Part shown: positions 26,243-35,993 of the stretch, piece by piece
Numbering within the stretch: position 1 is the stretch's first letter
How the letters are laid out: every line of letters begins with the position of its first letter
Position numbers and translations under genes: made by a program
Notes under the pieces: generated by a model
What the model saw: only the letters and a program-made list of their open reading frames with translations
Databases searched by the model: none
What the model was told of the DNA's origin: nothing
Source: Phaeobacter gallaeciensis DSM 26640
Lineage (GTDB): Bacteria; Pseudomonadota; Alphaproteobacteria; Rhodobacterales; Rhodobacteraceae
NCBI RefSeq assembly: GCF_000511385.1
Contig: NC_023148.1
Coordinates: 62,001 to 126,000, forward strand
Direction of reading: 5' to 3'
DNA length: 64,000 bases

Positions 26243-27547
26243 TCAGCCGACTCTGATCCACGTTGCCATACCGTCGGCTTGGTGGCTCAACATGTGGCAA
26301 TGCAGCATCCAGGATCCCGGATTGTCCAGGACGACGAGAATATCCCGCGTCTCGCCGATATCCAGTAAGGTCGAGTCCCGGTATGGACCGGCTTCCCCCG
26401 CCGCATCGAGTTCCCAGAAATGGTGGCCATGCAGATGCATGACGTGTGGAAACCCGGTTTCGTTGCGGATTGAAATGCGCACGGTCGTCCCCTGCGCGAC
26501 GGATAGGAAAGGGGTTCGAGGCAGTCCAGATACGTCATTGAGCGCCCATGTTCCAGTGCCGTTATGGGACGCGCTTCCCGCACCTCCCTGGAGCACCAGC
26601 TCCGCGGTTTGGCCGGGGTCTTGCGGGGCGGGCATTCGGTTGGCGGGCAACGCGGTGATGGGCACTTTCGCAGGGTCACGAGAGCCGGAAACAGCGATTT
26701 CGCCAAGGCTCAACGTCCGCTCTCCAAAGCTGTCGTCGAATCTAATAGGCCCGGTCGCATCACCAATCACATCGCATCTTTGCCCCGGAGCTAGGAGGAT
26801 GGGTTCGAGTGTCTGTGGCTGCGCCAGGGGCATACCATCCAGTGCAACGATCTTGCCTGCCAGACCGTCCAGCCCGACACGGTAAACCCTGTCGATAGAG
26901 GGATTTATCAGGCGCAAACGCAGGCGGTCGCCTTGTCTCACATTCTTGCTGGTTCCATTGGAAACAAGCGCCGTGACCGTATTGCCGATACGGCCCTCGG
27001 TCGCGAAATGAGCCGGGTTGAACCCTTCGTCGTACTGTCCGGACTGATCCAACAAGACATCGAAGAACTGAACAACAATGTCATGGTCGACAGCCGGCGC
27101 ATTTTGCTCCTCGACGATGAAGGCGCCGAAAAGGCCGCGGCTGACCTGATCGTAAGACAGGTAATGCGAGTGATACCAAAACGTGCCGGCATCCGGGACG
27201 CCGAATTGATAACGAAACGAGTCGCCCGGAATGACCACATCCTGAGTGAGAACGTTGACACCATCCATCCGATTTGGAACCCGCAACCCATGCCAGTGAA
27301 CAAGAGCGCCCTCCTCCAATCGGTTGTCGAGGGTAATGCGGGCGGTTTGTCCCTGTCGCACTCTGATTTCAGGACCCGGAAGACCACCGTTGAAGCCCAA
27401 CATCGACACGTTGTACCCAGCAAGGCGCACCTTGATCGATTGGGGTGCGAGGATCAACTCGGATGTCGCCGCCGGCAAGCGGGTACCAGCCAGCGCAGCG
27501 GTCATACCGCCAAGGAAAGACCTCCGGCTCAAAGACAATTCCGTCAC
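26243..27547 (-). CDS. Multicopper oxidase (second copy, SufI/CueO-like three-domain type)
   Basis: A 434-residue Tat substrate (SRRSFLGGMTAALAG). The ligands appear in order: LVHWHGLRVP, FWYHSHYLSYDQ, MHLHGHHFWELD and the C-terminal MLHCHMLSHQADGM, which supplies the type 1 Cys and Met. It is probably a periplasmic Cu(I) or metal oxidase. It resembles the oxidase at 34556-35950 in plan (the two share DAGT-WYH and GKW/GSWMLHCHMLSH-type segments) more than the one at 11383-12741. It lies between the second L,D-transpeptidase and dsbB in the same direction. Confidence 0.9.
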   Translation of the reverse strand: MTELSLSRRSFLGGMTAALAGTRLPAATSELILAPQSIKVRLAGYNVSMLGFNGGLPGPEIRVRQGQTARITLDNRLEEGALVHWHGLRVPNRMDGVNVLTQDVVIPGDSFRYQFGVPDAGTFWYHSHYLSYDQVSRGLFGAFIVEEQNAPAVDHDIVVQFFDVLLDQSGQYDEGFNPAHFATEGRIGNTVTALVSNGTSKNVRQGDRLRLRLINPSIDRVYRVGLDGLAGKIVALDGMPLAQPQTLEPILLAPGQRCDVIGDATGPIRFDDSFGERTLSLGEIAVSGSRDPAKVPITALPANRMPAPQDPGQTAELVLQGGAGSASHNGTGTWALNDVSGLPRTPFLSVAQGTTVRISIRNETGFPHVMHLHGHHFWELDAAGEAGPYRDSTLLDIGETRDILVVLDNPGSWMLHCHMLSHQADGMATWIRVG

Positions 27548-27630
27548 CTCATGAATGATGGACTGGCTTCCGCCAACTGCTGTGCTTGTGCCATTTCCGG
27601 TGGAGGAGCTTCAAGGCGACAGAGCGCTCC

Positions 27631-28212
27631 TCACGCCGTTGTCACTTTGGGATAGAGAAAGACGCGAGCGCCGATTTCAACGCGATCGTACAGATCCTTC
27701 ACATGCTCATTCGTCAATCGCGCGCATCCATTCGACACGGCCGACCCAATTGTCTCGGGGACGTTCGTTCCGTGAATGCGAAGATAGGTATCGCGTCCCT
27801 CATCATCATGGAGATAGAGCGCGCGGGCCCCAAGCGGGTTGTTTGGCCCGCCTTTCAGCCCATCCTTGTACTTCGCGTACTTATGTGGCTCGCGCCGGAT
27901 CATGGCGTTCGTTGGCCGCCACCATGGCCATTTGGCCTTGCGCGCTACCGTGAACTCTCCGGGTTCGTACAAACCTTTGCGCCCTACCCCGACCCCGTAG
28001 CGGATCGCCATCCCGTCCTCGAGCATGAAATAGAGGAAAAAATCGTCGGGAACGACGTGGATGTCCCCGTTCATCCAGTCATCACGACGGGTGTTTATCA
28101 ATTGCGGTTCGAACCGTTCGGGCAATTTGACTTTGTGGGCCCAGCCAGTTGTCGGCAGCAAGCAACCCAACGCTCCGGCACAAATCAATTCTCGTCTCGT
28201 GAAATTCTGCAT
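27631..28212 (-). CDS. L,D-transpeptidase (YkuD domain), second copy
   Basis: A protein of about 193 residues from the ATG at 28212 (MQNFTRRELICAG), with an RR-type signal. YkuD residues are present: YLRIHGTNVP and SNGCARL. First gene of the LDT-oxidase-dsbB-LDT unit. It is divergent from the DUF305 gene across 179 bp. The GPNNPLGARALYL segment closely matches GPNNALGSRALYL of the copy at 24909-25574, so the two probably arose by duplication or share a source. Confidence 0.88.
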   Translation of the reverse strand: MQNFTRRELICAGALGCLLPTTGWAHKVKLPERFEPQLINTRRDDWMNGDIHVVPDDFFLYFMLEDGMAIRYGVGVGRKGLYEPGEFTVARKAKWPWWRPTNAMIRREPHKYAKYKDGLKGGPNNPLGARALYLHDDEGRDTYLRIHGTNVPETIGSAVSNGCARLTNEHVKDLYDRVEIGARVFLYPKVTTA

Positions 28213-28331
28213 GGCGCGATCTCCTCGGACCCATGAAAATTCAGTGCGCGTCAGGGGCAAAGAAAAGAAGCCGTGAACCGGGGCAAACGACGCGCCTTTG
28301 TTGCCTTGAAACTACGAAAATTCGCGCTTTT

Positions 28332-28362
28332 GGAACTCTCCAGCGCTGGAATGTTGTTGTTT
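28332..28362 (+). promoter_or_regulatory. CueR-like palindrome upstream of the DUF305 gene
   Basis: A perfect palindrome TCCAGCGCTGGA (28339-28350) resembles the CCAG-N-CTGG core of CueR sites. The flanking hexamers are poor (-35 like GGAACT, weak -10), so this is a candidate only. Confidence 0.4.
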
Positions 28363-28391
28363 TACAGAGAACTGCAAGAAGGTGACTGGAA

Positions 28392-29228
28392 ATGCACTAC
28401 TCACGATTCTTTATGATGATCGGAACATCGACCGTGGTCATGTTCGTTCTGATGTACCTGAACACCTATCTTTGGGGCCATATCTTCTTTTCGGAGACAC
28501 GCCTTTACATGGCCATCCTGATGGGGGCGACCATGGCCGTGATCATGTTGGCTTACATGTTGTCCATGTATCAGAACACCAAGGTCAACATCGCGATCTT
28601 CGGGGGCGCCATACTTGTCTTTGCGGCAAGCCTCTGGCTGGTACGCGGGCAATTTACGGTGCAGGACAGGTCCTACATGCGCGCCATGATCCCGCACCAC
28701 TCGATCGCCATCATGACGTCGACTCGTGCCGAGATCACCGACCCGCGCGTCCGGGGGCTGGCAGACGACATCATCTATGCCCAAGATAAAGAAATCGCCG
28801 AAATGCGCTACCTCATTGCTGACATTGGCGCAAACGGTGAGGCATCGGCCACGCCGACCGGAACGCCGGTACAGGTCGTGGATGCGCAACAGGCGCTTCA
28901 AACGGAGGTCGTGTCAAAAATCGATCCCGAGTTTCTGACGGAAGACGAAATCGCAGCGGTGTTCCCGAATGGTGGAGACTGCCGATTTGCCTACACCTCG
29001 GACAGTCCAGCCGTGCTGGTGACCGGTGAGACCGGCGAAGGGACTGGGGCCGCGATGAAGATCAGCGGTGACCTGGTGCGCCTGGATGCGCAGGGCGAAA
29101 ATGCGTTTTCTCAAGGCCCGCTATCGGCCGAGATCGTAGAGACAGACGGTGACCTGACCGATCTGATCGTCAGCGCGGAACCCGACTACGAAGCCGGGTT
29201 CCGTGGTCAATTCACCTGCGCCGGATAA
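28392..29228 (+). CDS. DUF305 protein with membrane helices and extra C-terminal domain
   Basis: A 278-residue protein. Residues 1-75 contain three hydrophobic helices. Residues about 88-145 carry the DUF305 core with YMRAMIPHHSIAIMTS, a His-His segment seen in this family of probable metal-binding proteins. The last 120 residues form an extra domain (GGDCRFAYTSDSPAVLV and DYEAGFRGQFTCAG), seemingly extracytoplasmic and with two cysteines. It starts a short + strand unit with the glutaredoxin-MauE fusion, 12 bp apart. A role in copper handling is inferred from context and histidines. Confidence 0.8.
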   Translation: MHYSRFFMMIGTSTVVMFVLMYLNTYLWGHIFFSETRLYMAILMGATMAVIMLAYMLSMYQNTKVNIAIFGGAILVFAASLWLVRGQFTVQDRSYMRAMIPHHSIAIMTSTRAEITDPRVRGLADDIIYAQDKEIAEMRYLIADIGANGEASATPTGTPVQVVDAQQALQTEVVSKIDPEFLTEDEIAAVFPNGGDCRFAYTSDSPAVLVTGETGEGTGAAMKISGDLVRLDAQGENAFSQGPLSAEIVETDGDLTDLIVSAEPDYEAGFRGQFTCAG

Positions 29229-29240
29229 GGAGGAAAGCAT

Positions 29241-30005
29241 ATGCCCCGGGACACAGACAGTAAATCCGCGCAGCTTTATCGCATGGTCATGCCGGGCCAT
29301 GTCTGCCCCTACGGTCTGAAATCGAAAGACCTGCTGGAACGGCAGGGCTTCGAGGTGGAAGACCATCCGCTTGAGAGCCGCGAAGACAACGATGCCTTCA
29401 TGAAGAAGCATGGCGTCGAGACGACGCCGCAGACCTTCATCGGCGGCGAACGGATCGGCGGCTACGATGATCTCAGGGTGTTTTTCGACATTGACCCGCC
29501 CAAGGAAGAGCAAAGCGACACGACCTACCAGCCGGTCATCGCGATCTTTTCCGTCGCCGCGCTATTGGCACTGGGCCTGTCTTGGCACCAGTACGGGTCG
29601 GTCTTTACCTTGCGCGGGTTCGAATGGTTCATTTCGCTGTCCATGACCATTCTCGCGATCCAGAAATTGCAGGATGTCGAAGGGTTTTCGACGATGTTCC
29701 TCAACTACGATCTGCTGGCGCGCAAATGGGTGCGTTACGGCAAGGTCTACCCGTTCGGCGAAGCGTGGGCAGGTATCCTGATGACTGCCGGTGCGCTGCT
29801 GTGGCTCTCGGCGCCTGTCGCCTTGTTCATCGGCACGGTCGGCGCTGTCAGCGTGTTCAAGGCTGTCTACATTGAAAAACGAGAGTTGAAATGCGCCTGC
29901 GTCGGCGGGGACAGTTCCGTGCCGCTGGGATTCATCTCGCTGACCGAAAACCTGATGATGATCTTCATGGGTATCTGGATGCCGGTCCGCGCAATCTGGT
30001 TCTGA
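29241..30005 (+). CDS. Glutaredoxin-MauE fusion membrane protein
   Basis: A 254-residue protein with AAGGAGGAAAG just before the ATG. Residues 10-80 are a glutaredoxin domain with HVCPYGLKSK in place of the usual CPYC, so it has one active-site cysteine, then TTPQTFIGGERIGGYDD. Residues 95-250 are a four-helix MauE/DoxX-like membrane domain with CACVGGDSSVPLGF near the end. MauE family proteins support disulfide formation in methylamine dehydrogenase. Such fusions occur beside copper ATPases. It may carry thiol redox equivalents across or at the membrane. Confidence 0.83.
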   Translation: MPRDTDSKSAQLYRMVMPGHVCPYGLKSKDLLERQGFEVEDHPLESREDNDAFMKKHGVETTPQTFIGGERIGGYDDLRVFFDIDPPKEEQSDTTYQPVIAIFSVAALLALGLSWHQYGSVFTLRGFEWFISLSMTILAIQKLQDVEGFSTMFLNYDLLARKWVRYGKVYPFGEAWAGILMTAGALLWLSAPVALFIGTVGAVSVFKAVYIEKRELKCACVGGDSSVPLGFISLTENLMMIFMGIWMPVRAIWF

Positions 30006-30026
30006 AACGCGCCGAACCGGCCCCGT

Positions 30027-30425
30027 TTATTCGGACAATTGTACAGGTGAGAGATCTGCGAGGATCGGGCAATCCGGACGATGATCCCCGGCACATTTCT
30101 CCACAAGATCGGTAAGCGTCGTTCTCATGGATTGCAGCTTCTCTATCTTCTCCTCAATCTGGCGAAGATGCTCTTCCGCCACCGCCTTCACCTGCATGCT
30201 TTCGCGGTTTTCATCCTCGTAGAGAGCCAGAAGCGTCCTGCAATCTTCGATGGTGAACCCCAAGGCCCGTGCTCGACCGAGAAACGCCAGCTTGTGAACG
30301 TGGTTCTCGGTGAATGCGCGATAGCCGTTCTCACTTCGGTTCGGGCGGATCAGCCCGATTTCCTCGTAGTAGCGGATTGTTTTTGGGGGCACACCCGATT
30401 GTCGGGAAACGTCTCCGATGTTCAT
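30027..30425 (-). CDS. cueR: Cu(I)-responsive MerR-family regulator
   Basis: A 132-residue MerR protein: N-terminal winged helix with [14 protein letters not shown], dimer helix, and the C-terminal Cu(I)-binding loop CAGDHRPDCPI, the C-x7-C arrangement of CueR. It follows copA by 12 bp with GGAGGT before the ATG, so copA and cueR form one transcript that would be self-inducing. Four other sites of CueR type (21811, 33038, 39025, 49831) lie upstream of copper-related units and are its predicted regulon here. Confidence 0.92.
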   Translation of the reverse strand: MNIGDVSRQSGVPPKTIRYYEEIGLIRPNRSENGYRAFTENHVHKLAFLGRARALGFTIEDCRTLLALYEDENRESMQVKAVAEEHLRQIEEKIEKLQSMRTTLTDLVEKCAGDHRPDCPILADLSPVQLSE

Positions 30426-30437
30426 GTCGAACCTCCG

Positions 30438-32948
30438 TTATTCTGCTGGAGCAGGAGTGACAGCTGCCAGCTCTGCCGGGATTGCGCGCTGCTCGTCCAT
30501 CGCCGGCGCGATACCTCGCAGGCGCAGGGCATTGGTTAGAACGAACACCGACGACAACGCCATCGCGCCCGCCGCGAGAATTGGTGACAGGAGCAGCCCA
30601 AAGGCCGGATAAAGCACCCCGGCGGCGACCGGAATCAGCGCGACATTGTAAGCAAAGGCCCAGAACAGGTTCTGCCGGATGTTTCGCATGGTTCGCCGCG
30701 ACACTTCGAAGGCATTCACCACGCCGCGCAAATCGCCGGACATCAGGACGACATCCGCGGACTCGATGGCCACATCAGTGCCGGTGCCAATGGCGATACC
30801 CACATCGGCATGCGCCAGCGCCGGGGCGTCATTGATCCCGTCGCCGACAAAGGCGATGCGCTTGTTCCCTTCGCGCAAACCGTCAAGCGCCGCGACCTTG
30901 CCGTCTGGCAGAACGCCGGCAACGACATGGTCGATGCCGGTTTCGCGGGCGATGGCTTCGGCGGTTTCGCGTTTGTCCCCTGTGATCATCGCAACCGCAA
31001 GACCCTTCTCGTGCAGCGCTGCGATGGCTGCGCGGCTTGCCGGTTTGACCGGATCGGCGACGCCGATCACGGCGGCGACACGTCCATCTATGGCAGCGTA
31101 AAGCGCCGTGCGACCCTTGCTTGCGATCTTCGTTTCCTCTGGAGTCAATGCCGAGACGTCAATGCCTTCGCGCGCCATGTAGCGGTCGGCCCCAACCAAC
31201 ACCTCCACGTCTTCGACCACGGCGCGCACGCCGTAACCTGTGACCGATTGAAAGCCTTCGGCCCCCGCAAGAGGTGCGCCCTCGGCCCGCGCGGCACGGA
31301 CGATGGCGTCCGCGACAGGATGCTCGGAGAGCGACTCCACGGCGGTGATCTTCGAGAGCGTTGTTGAACGATCGAACCCTTCGGCCAGCACCAGGTCAGT
31401 CAGTGCGGGTCGCCCCTCGGTCACCGTGCCTGTTTTGTCGAGGGCGACCACATCAACGGAATCAAGTTGCTGCAAGGCGTCGCCCTTGCGGAACAGGACA
31501 CCCATTTCCGCAGCACGTCCCGTCCCGACCATGATCGAGGTCGGCGTCGCAAGCCCCATCGCGCAGGGGCACGCGATGATCAGCACCGACACACCGGCGA
31601 TCAGCGCCATTGTCAGGGCCGGATCAGGCCCGAAAACCAGCCAGACCAGCACGGTCGCCGCCGCGATCGCCATGACGGCAGGTACGAACCAAAGCGTGAT
31701 CCGGTCGACCAATCCCTGGATCGGCAGCTTGGCGCCCTGGGCCTCTTCGACCATGCGAATAATTTGCGCCAGGGTTGTGTCGGCGCCGACCCGCGTGGCG
31801 CGGAATTGCAGACTTCCGGCACCATTGACCGTCCCGCCGGTCACCGGATCTCCGGCACTTTTTTCAGCGGGAATCGGCTCGCCTGTCAGCATGCTTTCGT
31901 CGACGCGGCTGGTCCCCTCGATGACCTCGCCATCAACCGCGATGCGTTCACCAGGGCGCACGATGACGATGTCACCCTGAACTAGCGCATCGATCTCGAT
32001 CTCTATGCTTTCACCGTCCCGCATCACGCGTGCGGTCCGCGCCTGAAGCCCCAGCAGCTTCTGGATGGCCGCGCCCGTTCTCCCCTTAGCGCGCGCTTCA
32101 AGAAAACGCCCCAGCAAGATGAGGACGACGATGACCGCTGCCGCCTCGAAGTAGACAGAGCGCAGCGTGTCAGGCAAGGCCGATGGTACGAATGTCGCAA
32201 CTACGGAATAGAAGTAAGCCGCCCCGGTGCCGACCGCGACGAGGCTGTTCATGTCGGGCGCGCCCCGGAATAGGGCCGGGAAACCCTTGGTGTAAAACGT
32301 CCGGCCCGGGCCGAAGAGAACGATTGTCGTGAGAACGAATTGAAGAAGCCAACTCGTCTGCTGACCAATCGTGGTCTCGATAAGCATATGAACGGCCGGA
32401 ATGACGTGGCCACCCATCTCGATCAAAAAGACCGGCAAGGCGAGGATGGCTGCAAAGGTGACCCGTTTGGCAAGCGCCAGAGCCTCTTCCTCCTTGCGCG
32501 CAACCCTGTCGTCACCGGCTTGGGCCGTTGCCACGGTGGCCGGATACCCTGCCGCGCCGCTTGCATCGATCAGATCGGATGTCGTGACAAGACCTTCGAC
32601 GTAAACCACCGTCGCCGTCTCGGAGGCGAGGTTGACGTTCACCTCGACCACCCCGGGCACCGCGGCAAGCGCCTTGCCGACCCGCCCGACACAAGAGGCA
32701 CAGGACATGGCCGCAATCGTGAGTTCGGCCCTGACCGTCCGCGCAGGGTAGCCCAGCTCGCGGAGAGTTTCGATGACTTCCGGAACGCGCTTGAGCGCGT
32801 CCACGCTCATACGCGCGGTTTCGGATGCAAGATTCACCGACACATCCTCTACGCCGTCGATTGCATTCAATGCGCGATCGACCCTGCCGACACAGGACGC
32901 GCATGACATGCCTTCGATCGGCAGGCTGATCTGTTTGGGTTCGGGCAT
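30438..32948 (-). CDS. copA: Cu(I)-translocating P1B-type ATPase with two HMA domains
   Basis: About 836 residues from the ATG at 32948, preferred to the ATG at 32969 because AGGTGA lies just upstream. Two HMA domains each have MSCASC (first near residue 17). The core has [29 protein letters not shown] and [10 protein letters not shown]. It pumps Cu(I) from the cytoplasm to the periplasm, where the oxidases and cupredoxins act. It has a classical CueR promoter and cueR downstream. Family length and motifs are complete. Confidence 0.95.
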   Translation of the reverse strand: MPEPKQISLPIEGMSCASCVGRVDRALNAIDGVEDVSVNLASETARMSVDALKRVPEVIETLRELGYPARTVRAELTIAAMSCASCVGRVGKALAAVPGVVEVNVNLASETATVVYVEGLVTTSDLIDASGAAGYPATVATAQAGDDRVARKEEEALALAKRVTFAAILALPVFLIEMGGHVIPAVHMLIETTIGQQTSWLLQFVLTTIVLFGPGRTFYTKGFPALFRGAPDMNSLVAVGTGAAYFYSVVATFVPSALPDTLRSVYFEAAAVIVVLILLGRFLEARAKGRTGAAIQKLLGLQARTARVMRDGESIEIEIDALVQGDIVIVRPGERIAVDGEVIEGTSRVDESMLTGEPIPAEKSAGDPVTGGTVNGAGSLQFRATRVGADTTLAQIIRMVEEAQGAKLPIQGLVDRITLWFVPAVMAIAAATVLVWLVFGPDPALTMALIAGVSVLIIACPCAMGLATPTSIMVGTGRAAEMGVLFRKGDALQQLDSVDVVALDKTGTVTEGRPALTDLVLAEGFDRSTTLSKITAVESLSEHPVADAIVRAARAEGAPLAGAEGFQSVTGYGVRAVVEDVEVLVGADRYMAREGIDVSALTPEETKIASKGRTALYAAIDGRVAAVIGVADPVKPASRAAIAALHEKGLAVAMITGDKRETAEAIARETGIDHVVAGVLPDGKVAALDGLREGNKRIAFVGDGINDAPALAHADVGIAIGTGTDVAIESADVVLMSGDLRGVVNAFEVSRRTMRNIRQNLFWAFAYNVALIPVAAGVLYPAFGLLLSPILAAGAMALSSVFVLTNALRLRGIAPAMDEQRAIPAELAAVTPAPAE

Positions 32949-32978
32949 ATGTTTCACCTGTTTTTCCATTCGAGGTGG

Positions 32979-33009
32979 AATGTAGGGCTTCCAGTAACTG
33001 GAGGGTCAA
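32979..33009 (-). promoter_or_regulatory. CueR promoter of copA-cueR
   Basis: On the reverse strand TTGACC (33004-33009), a 19-bp spacer with CTCCAGTTACTGGAAG, and TACATT (32979-32984). This is the best CueR site in the window. Confidence 0.88.
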
Positions 33010-33037
33010 TGGGAGGGCGCCAAATAAATTTCTTCTC

Positions 33038-33068
33038 TTGACCTTCCAGCGCGGGGAAGCCCCATGTC
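33038..33068 (+). promoter_or_regulatory. CueR-type promoter of the HMA chaperone
   Basis: TTGACC (33038-33043), a 19-bp spacer with TTCCAG-N4-GGGAAG, and CATGTC (33063-33068). Divergent from the copA promoter across about 30 bp. Confidence 0.75.
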
Positions 33069-33100
33069 ACCGGCAGAAATCAGATCAAGGAGTGGTTCCG

Positions 33101-33301
33101 ATGAAGTTCAGCGTTCCGGACATGAGCTGTGGGCATTGCACCGCAGCAATCGAAAGCGCAGTGAAAACCGCAGATCCGAATGCAGGCGTAGAATGTGACC
33201 TTTCTGCCCGACAAGTGCGTGTCGACAGCGTGTTACCAGCCGATCAGGTCCAAGCGATCATTCGGGATGCGGGCTATGACGTGGAACCTGCGGCCGCTTG
33301 A
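33101..33301 (+). CDS. HMA-domain copper chaperone (CopZ-like)
   Basis: A 66-residue protein from the ATG at 33101 with AAGGAG upstream. The frame is open for 126 bp before it, but that part holds the promoter. It is a single HMA domain with DMSCGHCTAAIES and a typical beta-alpha-beta-beta-alpha-beta length. CGHC is the Cu(I) site. It should carry Cu(I) to the ATPase or to CueR. A decayed relative is at 15109-15300. Confidence 0.9.
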   Translation: MKFSVPDMSCGHCTAAIESAVKTADPNAGVECDLSARQVRVDSVLPADQVQAIIRDAGYDVEPAAA

Positions 33302-33307
33302 TGCAGT

Positions 33308-33335
33308 GCCCGGACCACCCAGGGGCGGTCCGGGC
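33308..33335. terminator. Hairpin between convergent HMA and dsbA genes
   Basis: A 9-bp perfect stem GCCCGGACC / GGTCCGGGC with a 10-nt loop in the 42-bp convergent gap. No clear U-tract follows on either strand, so a bidirectional attenuating hairpin is more likely than a textbook terminator. Confidence 0.6.
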
Positions 33336-33343
33336 AGGAACTT

Positions 33344-34075
33344 TCAGTCTTCGTCTTTGCGGGCTTCCTCGACCAGGTCGGCAAGCTGCGCCTTTTCGAC
33401 GAAGCCCGGGACCAGCGCATCCCCGATCACGAAAGACGGCGTGCCGTTGACTCCCAGAGCTTGAGTCAGTTGCATGGAGGTCGCAATGTGCTCTTCGACC
33501 TCGGGGGCCTCCATGTCCTTGCGCAACTGCGCGATATCCAGGCCGATCTCCCTGGCCACGCGCAGCACGGAGTCCTCTTCGGCGCGGCCTTGCAGGCCCA
33601 TCATGGCCCAGTGGAACTCTTCATACTTGTCCTGTTTGCGCGCTGCCAAGGCCGCTTTTGCGGCAAAGACCGATCCGTCTCCGAGAATGGGCCATTCGCG
33701 ATAAACCAGCCGAATGTCGGGATCGGCGTCCATCAAGGCAAGAATCTCGGGTTTGACCCGCCGACAATAGGGACAATTGTAGTCAAAGAATTCCACGATG
33801 GTGACGTCCCCTTCGGCGTTGCCAAGAACCGGTGCATTCGGATCGTTCTCGATCAGATCGCGCTGGTCATTCAGAACTTCGGCCTGACTGAGCTCCTGCG
33901 CTTGCGCCTGCCTTTGTTCAAGGATGGCGACGGCCTCCATGACAATCTCCGGGTTCTCGCGGATTGCTTCGAGCACAATTTCCTTGACCCGGGACTCTGA
34001 CAGTTCGTCGGCGAGTACCGGTAGCGGAAGCAAGGCAGCTATCGCGACCGTCGTGAAGGCTTGTCTGAAACGCAT
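33344..34075 (-). CDS. DsbA-family (ScsC/DsbG-like) thiol oxidoreductase
   Basis: A 243-residue secreted protein with a signal peptide ending VLADE. A helical segment (about residues 27-75, Glu/Gln-rich) precedes the thioredoxin domain and may act as a trimerisation stalk, as in ScsC. The active site is FFDYNCPYCRRVKPE and the cis-proline loop is VNGTPSFVIGD. It is the last gene of the cytochrome-oxidase operon, 1 bp after a cytochrome c stop. The ScsB/DsbD protein at 39671-41800 is its probable reductant. Confidence 0.88.
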   Translation of the reverse strand: MRFRQAFTTVAIAALLPLPVLADELSESRVKEIVLEAIRENPEIVMEAVAILEQRQAQAQELSQAEVLNDQRDLIENDPNAPVLGNAEGDVTIVEFFDYNCPYCRRVKPEILALMDADPDIRLVYREWPILGDGSVFAAKAALAARKQDKYEEFHWAMMGLQGRAEEDSVLRVAREIGLDIAQLRKDMEAPEVEEHIATSMQLTQALGVNGTPSFVIGDALVPGFVEKAQLADLVEEARKDED

Positions 34076-34076
34076 T

Positions 34077-34559
34077 TTAGTTCTCTCCCCGTTGTTCGTC
34101 GGCTTCTGTTCGCGCGGCCTGGACTTCGCGAACGCGGTCTGGCCAGGTGGACCGGATGTAGGCCAGGATGTTGTGGATTTCCTGGTCGGTCAGAATGTCT
34201 GCGAAACCCGGCATTCCGCTGTCGTATTCGACGCCCTGACGCGCCAGCAGCGCCGCACCCCCCAGTTTTGTGTAATCGAAGAGCAGGCTGTCAGGATGAT
34301 GCCAGGTGTGACCCGTCTCATCATGCGGTGGCGCTGGCAGGCGCCCATCCGCGCCGGAAGTTCGCCATTCCGGCTGGCCTTCCAGATCCGCGCCATGACA
34401 AGACGCGCAGTTGTCTGCGTAGAGCAACGCGCCTTCTTCGATGTCGTAGCTCTCCGCCTTGGACGCGCTGCCGACATCCGAGGATGCACTGGTCGAGAGC
34501 CAATACGTGAAGGCGGCTGCGACGACAGTGATCGGAACGGACCAAACAAGATACCTCAT
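34077..34559 (-). CDS. Membrane-anchored c-type cytochrome (class I)
   Basis: About 160 residues from the ATG at 34559, which overlaps the oxidase stop (ATGA). An N-terminal helix anchors the protein. CASCHGADLEG supplies heme c attachment and YDSGMPGF the Met axial ligand region. It is downstream of a multicopper oxidase and close to three further cytochromes, suggesting that electrons removed by the oxidase, or needed by it, flow through this set. Confidence 0.87.
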   Translation of the reverse strand: MRYLVWSVPITVVAAAFTYWLSTSASSDVGSASKAESYDIEEGALLYADNCASCHGADLEGQPEWRTSGADGRLPAPPHDETGHTWHHPDSLLFDYTKLGGAALLARQGVEYDSGMPGFADILTDQEIHNILAYIRSTWPDRVREVQAARTEADEQRGEN

Positions 34560-35950
34560 GTGACCCGTATCCAGGTTGTCATGCCGGACGCGGCGTGGCT
34601 GAGCATGTGGCAATGGAACAGCCACTTTCCGGGATTGTCTGCCGTAAAGGCGATCTCCCGGGACACGTTGCCAGCCAATAGGATTGTGTCCCGCATCGGC
34701 CCGAACGCGCCGTCGGGACGCAGCTCGCGGAAATGCATCCCGTGCAGGTGCATCGCATGTGGGAACACGGTCTGGTTCTCGATCTTCAAGCGCACCGGCT
34801 CGTTCAGGGATAGATCGGCCAGTGGCGTGTCGGTCATATCGGCGACATCATTCAGGGCCCAGAACTTGCCCGCTTGGGCAAGCTGACGGAATCCAAGACG
34901 TTCCCTGCCGAGCAGCGCAGACTGCATCCGCCCCATCGCACCGCCGGACATGACCAGCCGCAAATCACGCGCATCGGCAAGGTCCGGGGCGTGTGCCCCA
35001 GGGTTCGGCGGCAACGGCAGTGGCTTGCCTCTTGGTACTGAACTGGCTGTGCCGTCGACAGGAAAACTCACGAGCGGGGTCAGTTGATCATCATCGCCGA
35101 TGCGAAGCAATTGGGCCACGCCGCCTTCGTCTTCGGTCACATCGACAATTAAGTCGACGCGCTGTGCCGGGCTGAGGATCAACTCGCCGTCAATCTGCTG
35201 GGGTTGGCCGATCGGCATTCCATCGACGGCCACCGTCCAGCCACTCAACCCCGAGAGCGTCAGCGGGAAAATTCGCGCGCTTGCTGCGTTGATGATCCGC
35301 AAGCGAATGCGTTCGTTGCGCTTCGCAGGCAAGGTCAGGTCATAGCGCCCATTGGTCGTGATAAAGTTGCCGATGCGTCCACCGTGGCTCATCATCATGG
35401 GCTGTTCGAAATTGTCGAACAGCTGCCCGCTCTCAGGGTCGAGCAACCAGTCCTCCAGAACGATGACTTCCTCGCGGTCGATGTCCGGTCCATCGACCTC
35501 TTCGACGATCAAGGCACCGCGCAGACCACGCGCGACTTGCTCGTATGAGCGATTATGCGCGTGGTACCAATAAGTGCCGGCGTCCGGTACGACGAAGTCG
35601 TAGTCAAAGGTTGCCCCCGTCGCCACGGCCTTCTGGGTCAGCCCTGAAACGCCATCCATCGCGTTGTCGATCCGGATTCCGTGCCAGTGAACCGAACTGG
35701 GGTCCGGAACCTCGTTGCGGAACCTGCGACGCACCCGATCACCTTGTGCAACCCGGATTTCCGGGGCCGGAACAAGGCCGTCATAGCCCCAGATCTCTGT
35801 TTGCGGGTAGGTGTCCGGAAGAAGCTGTCGACGTGCAACCTTGGCAACCACGTCCTCGAACGGGGTTGCGGGATAAGCCGACCGTGGGATGGCCACGGCG
35901 CAGGCCGCCAGTGTTGTATGGCGCAAGAAATCCCGACGTGTTTGTTTCAT
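34556..35950 (-). CDS. Multicopper oxidase (third copy)
   Basis: A 464-residue Tat substrate (TRRDFLRHTTLAACA). Copper ligands are present in VHWHGIRID, YWYHAHNRSYEQ, MHLHGMHFREL and LFHCHMLSHAASGM. It resembles the copy at 26243-27547 in plan and differs from that at 11383-12741. It has a Met-poor sequence compared with CueO-type cuprous oxidases. The flanking cytochrome genes are unusual for a copper-tolerance oxidase. Possible roles are Cu(I) oxidation coupled to electron transport, or oxidation of an unknown metal or organic substrate. Confidence 0.9.
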   Translation of the reverse strand: MKQTRRDFLRHTTLAACAVAIPRSAYPATPFEDVVAKVARRQLLPDTYPQTEIWGYDGLVPAPEIRVAQGDRVRRRFRNEVPDPSSVHWHGIRIDNAMDGVSGLTQKAVATGATFDYDFVVPDAGTYWYHAHNRSYEQVARGLRGALIVEEVDGPDIDREEVIVLEDWLLDPESGQLFDNFEQPMMMSHGGRIGNFITTNGRYDLTLPAKRNERIRLRIINAASARIFPLTLSGLSGWTVAVDGMPIGQPQQIDGELILSPAQRVDLIVDVTEDEGGVAQLLRIGDDDQLTPLVSFPVDGTASSVPRGKPLPLPPNPGAHAPDLADARDLRLVMSGGAMGRMQSALLGRERLGFRQLAQAGKFWALNDVADMTDTPLADLSLNEPVRLKIENQTVFPHAMHLHGMHFRELRPDGAFGPMRDTILLAGNVSREIAFTADNPGKWLFHCHMLSHAASGMTTWIRVT

Positions 35951-35993
35951 TTCGATCCTCGAGAAAGCGAGGGCGTGTCGCCCCCGCGTGATG

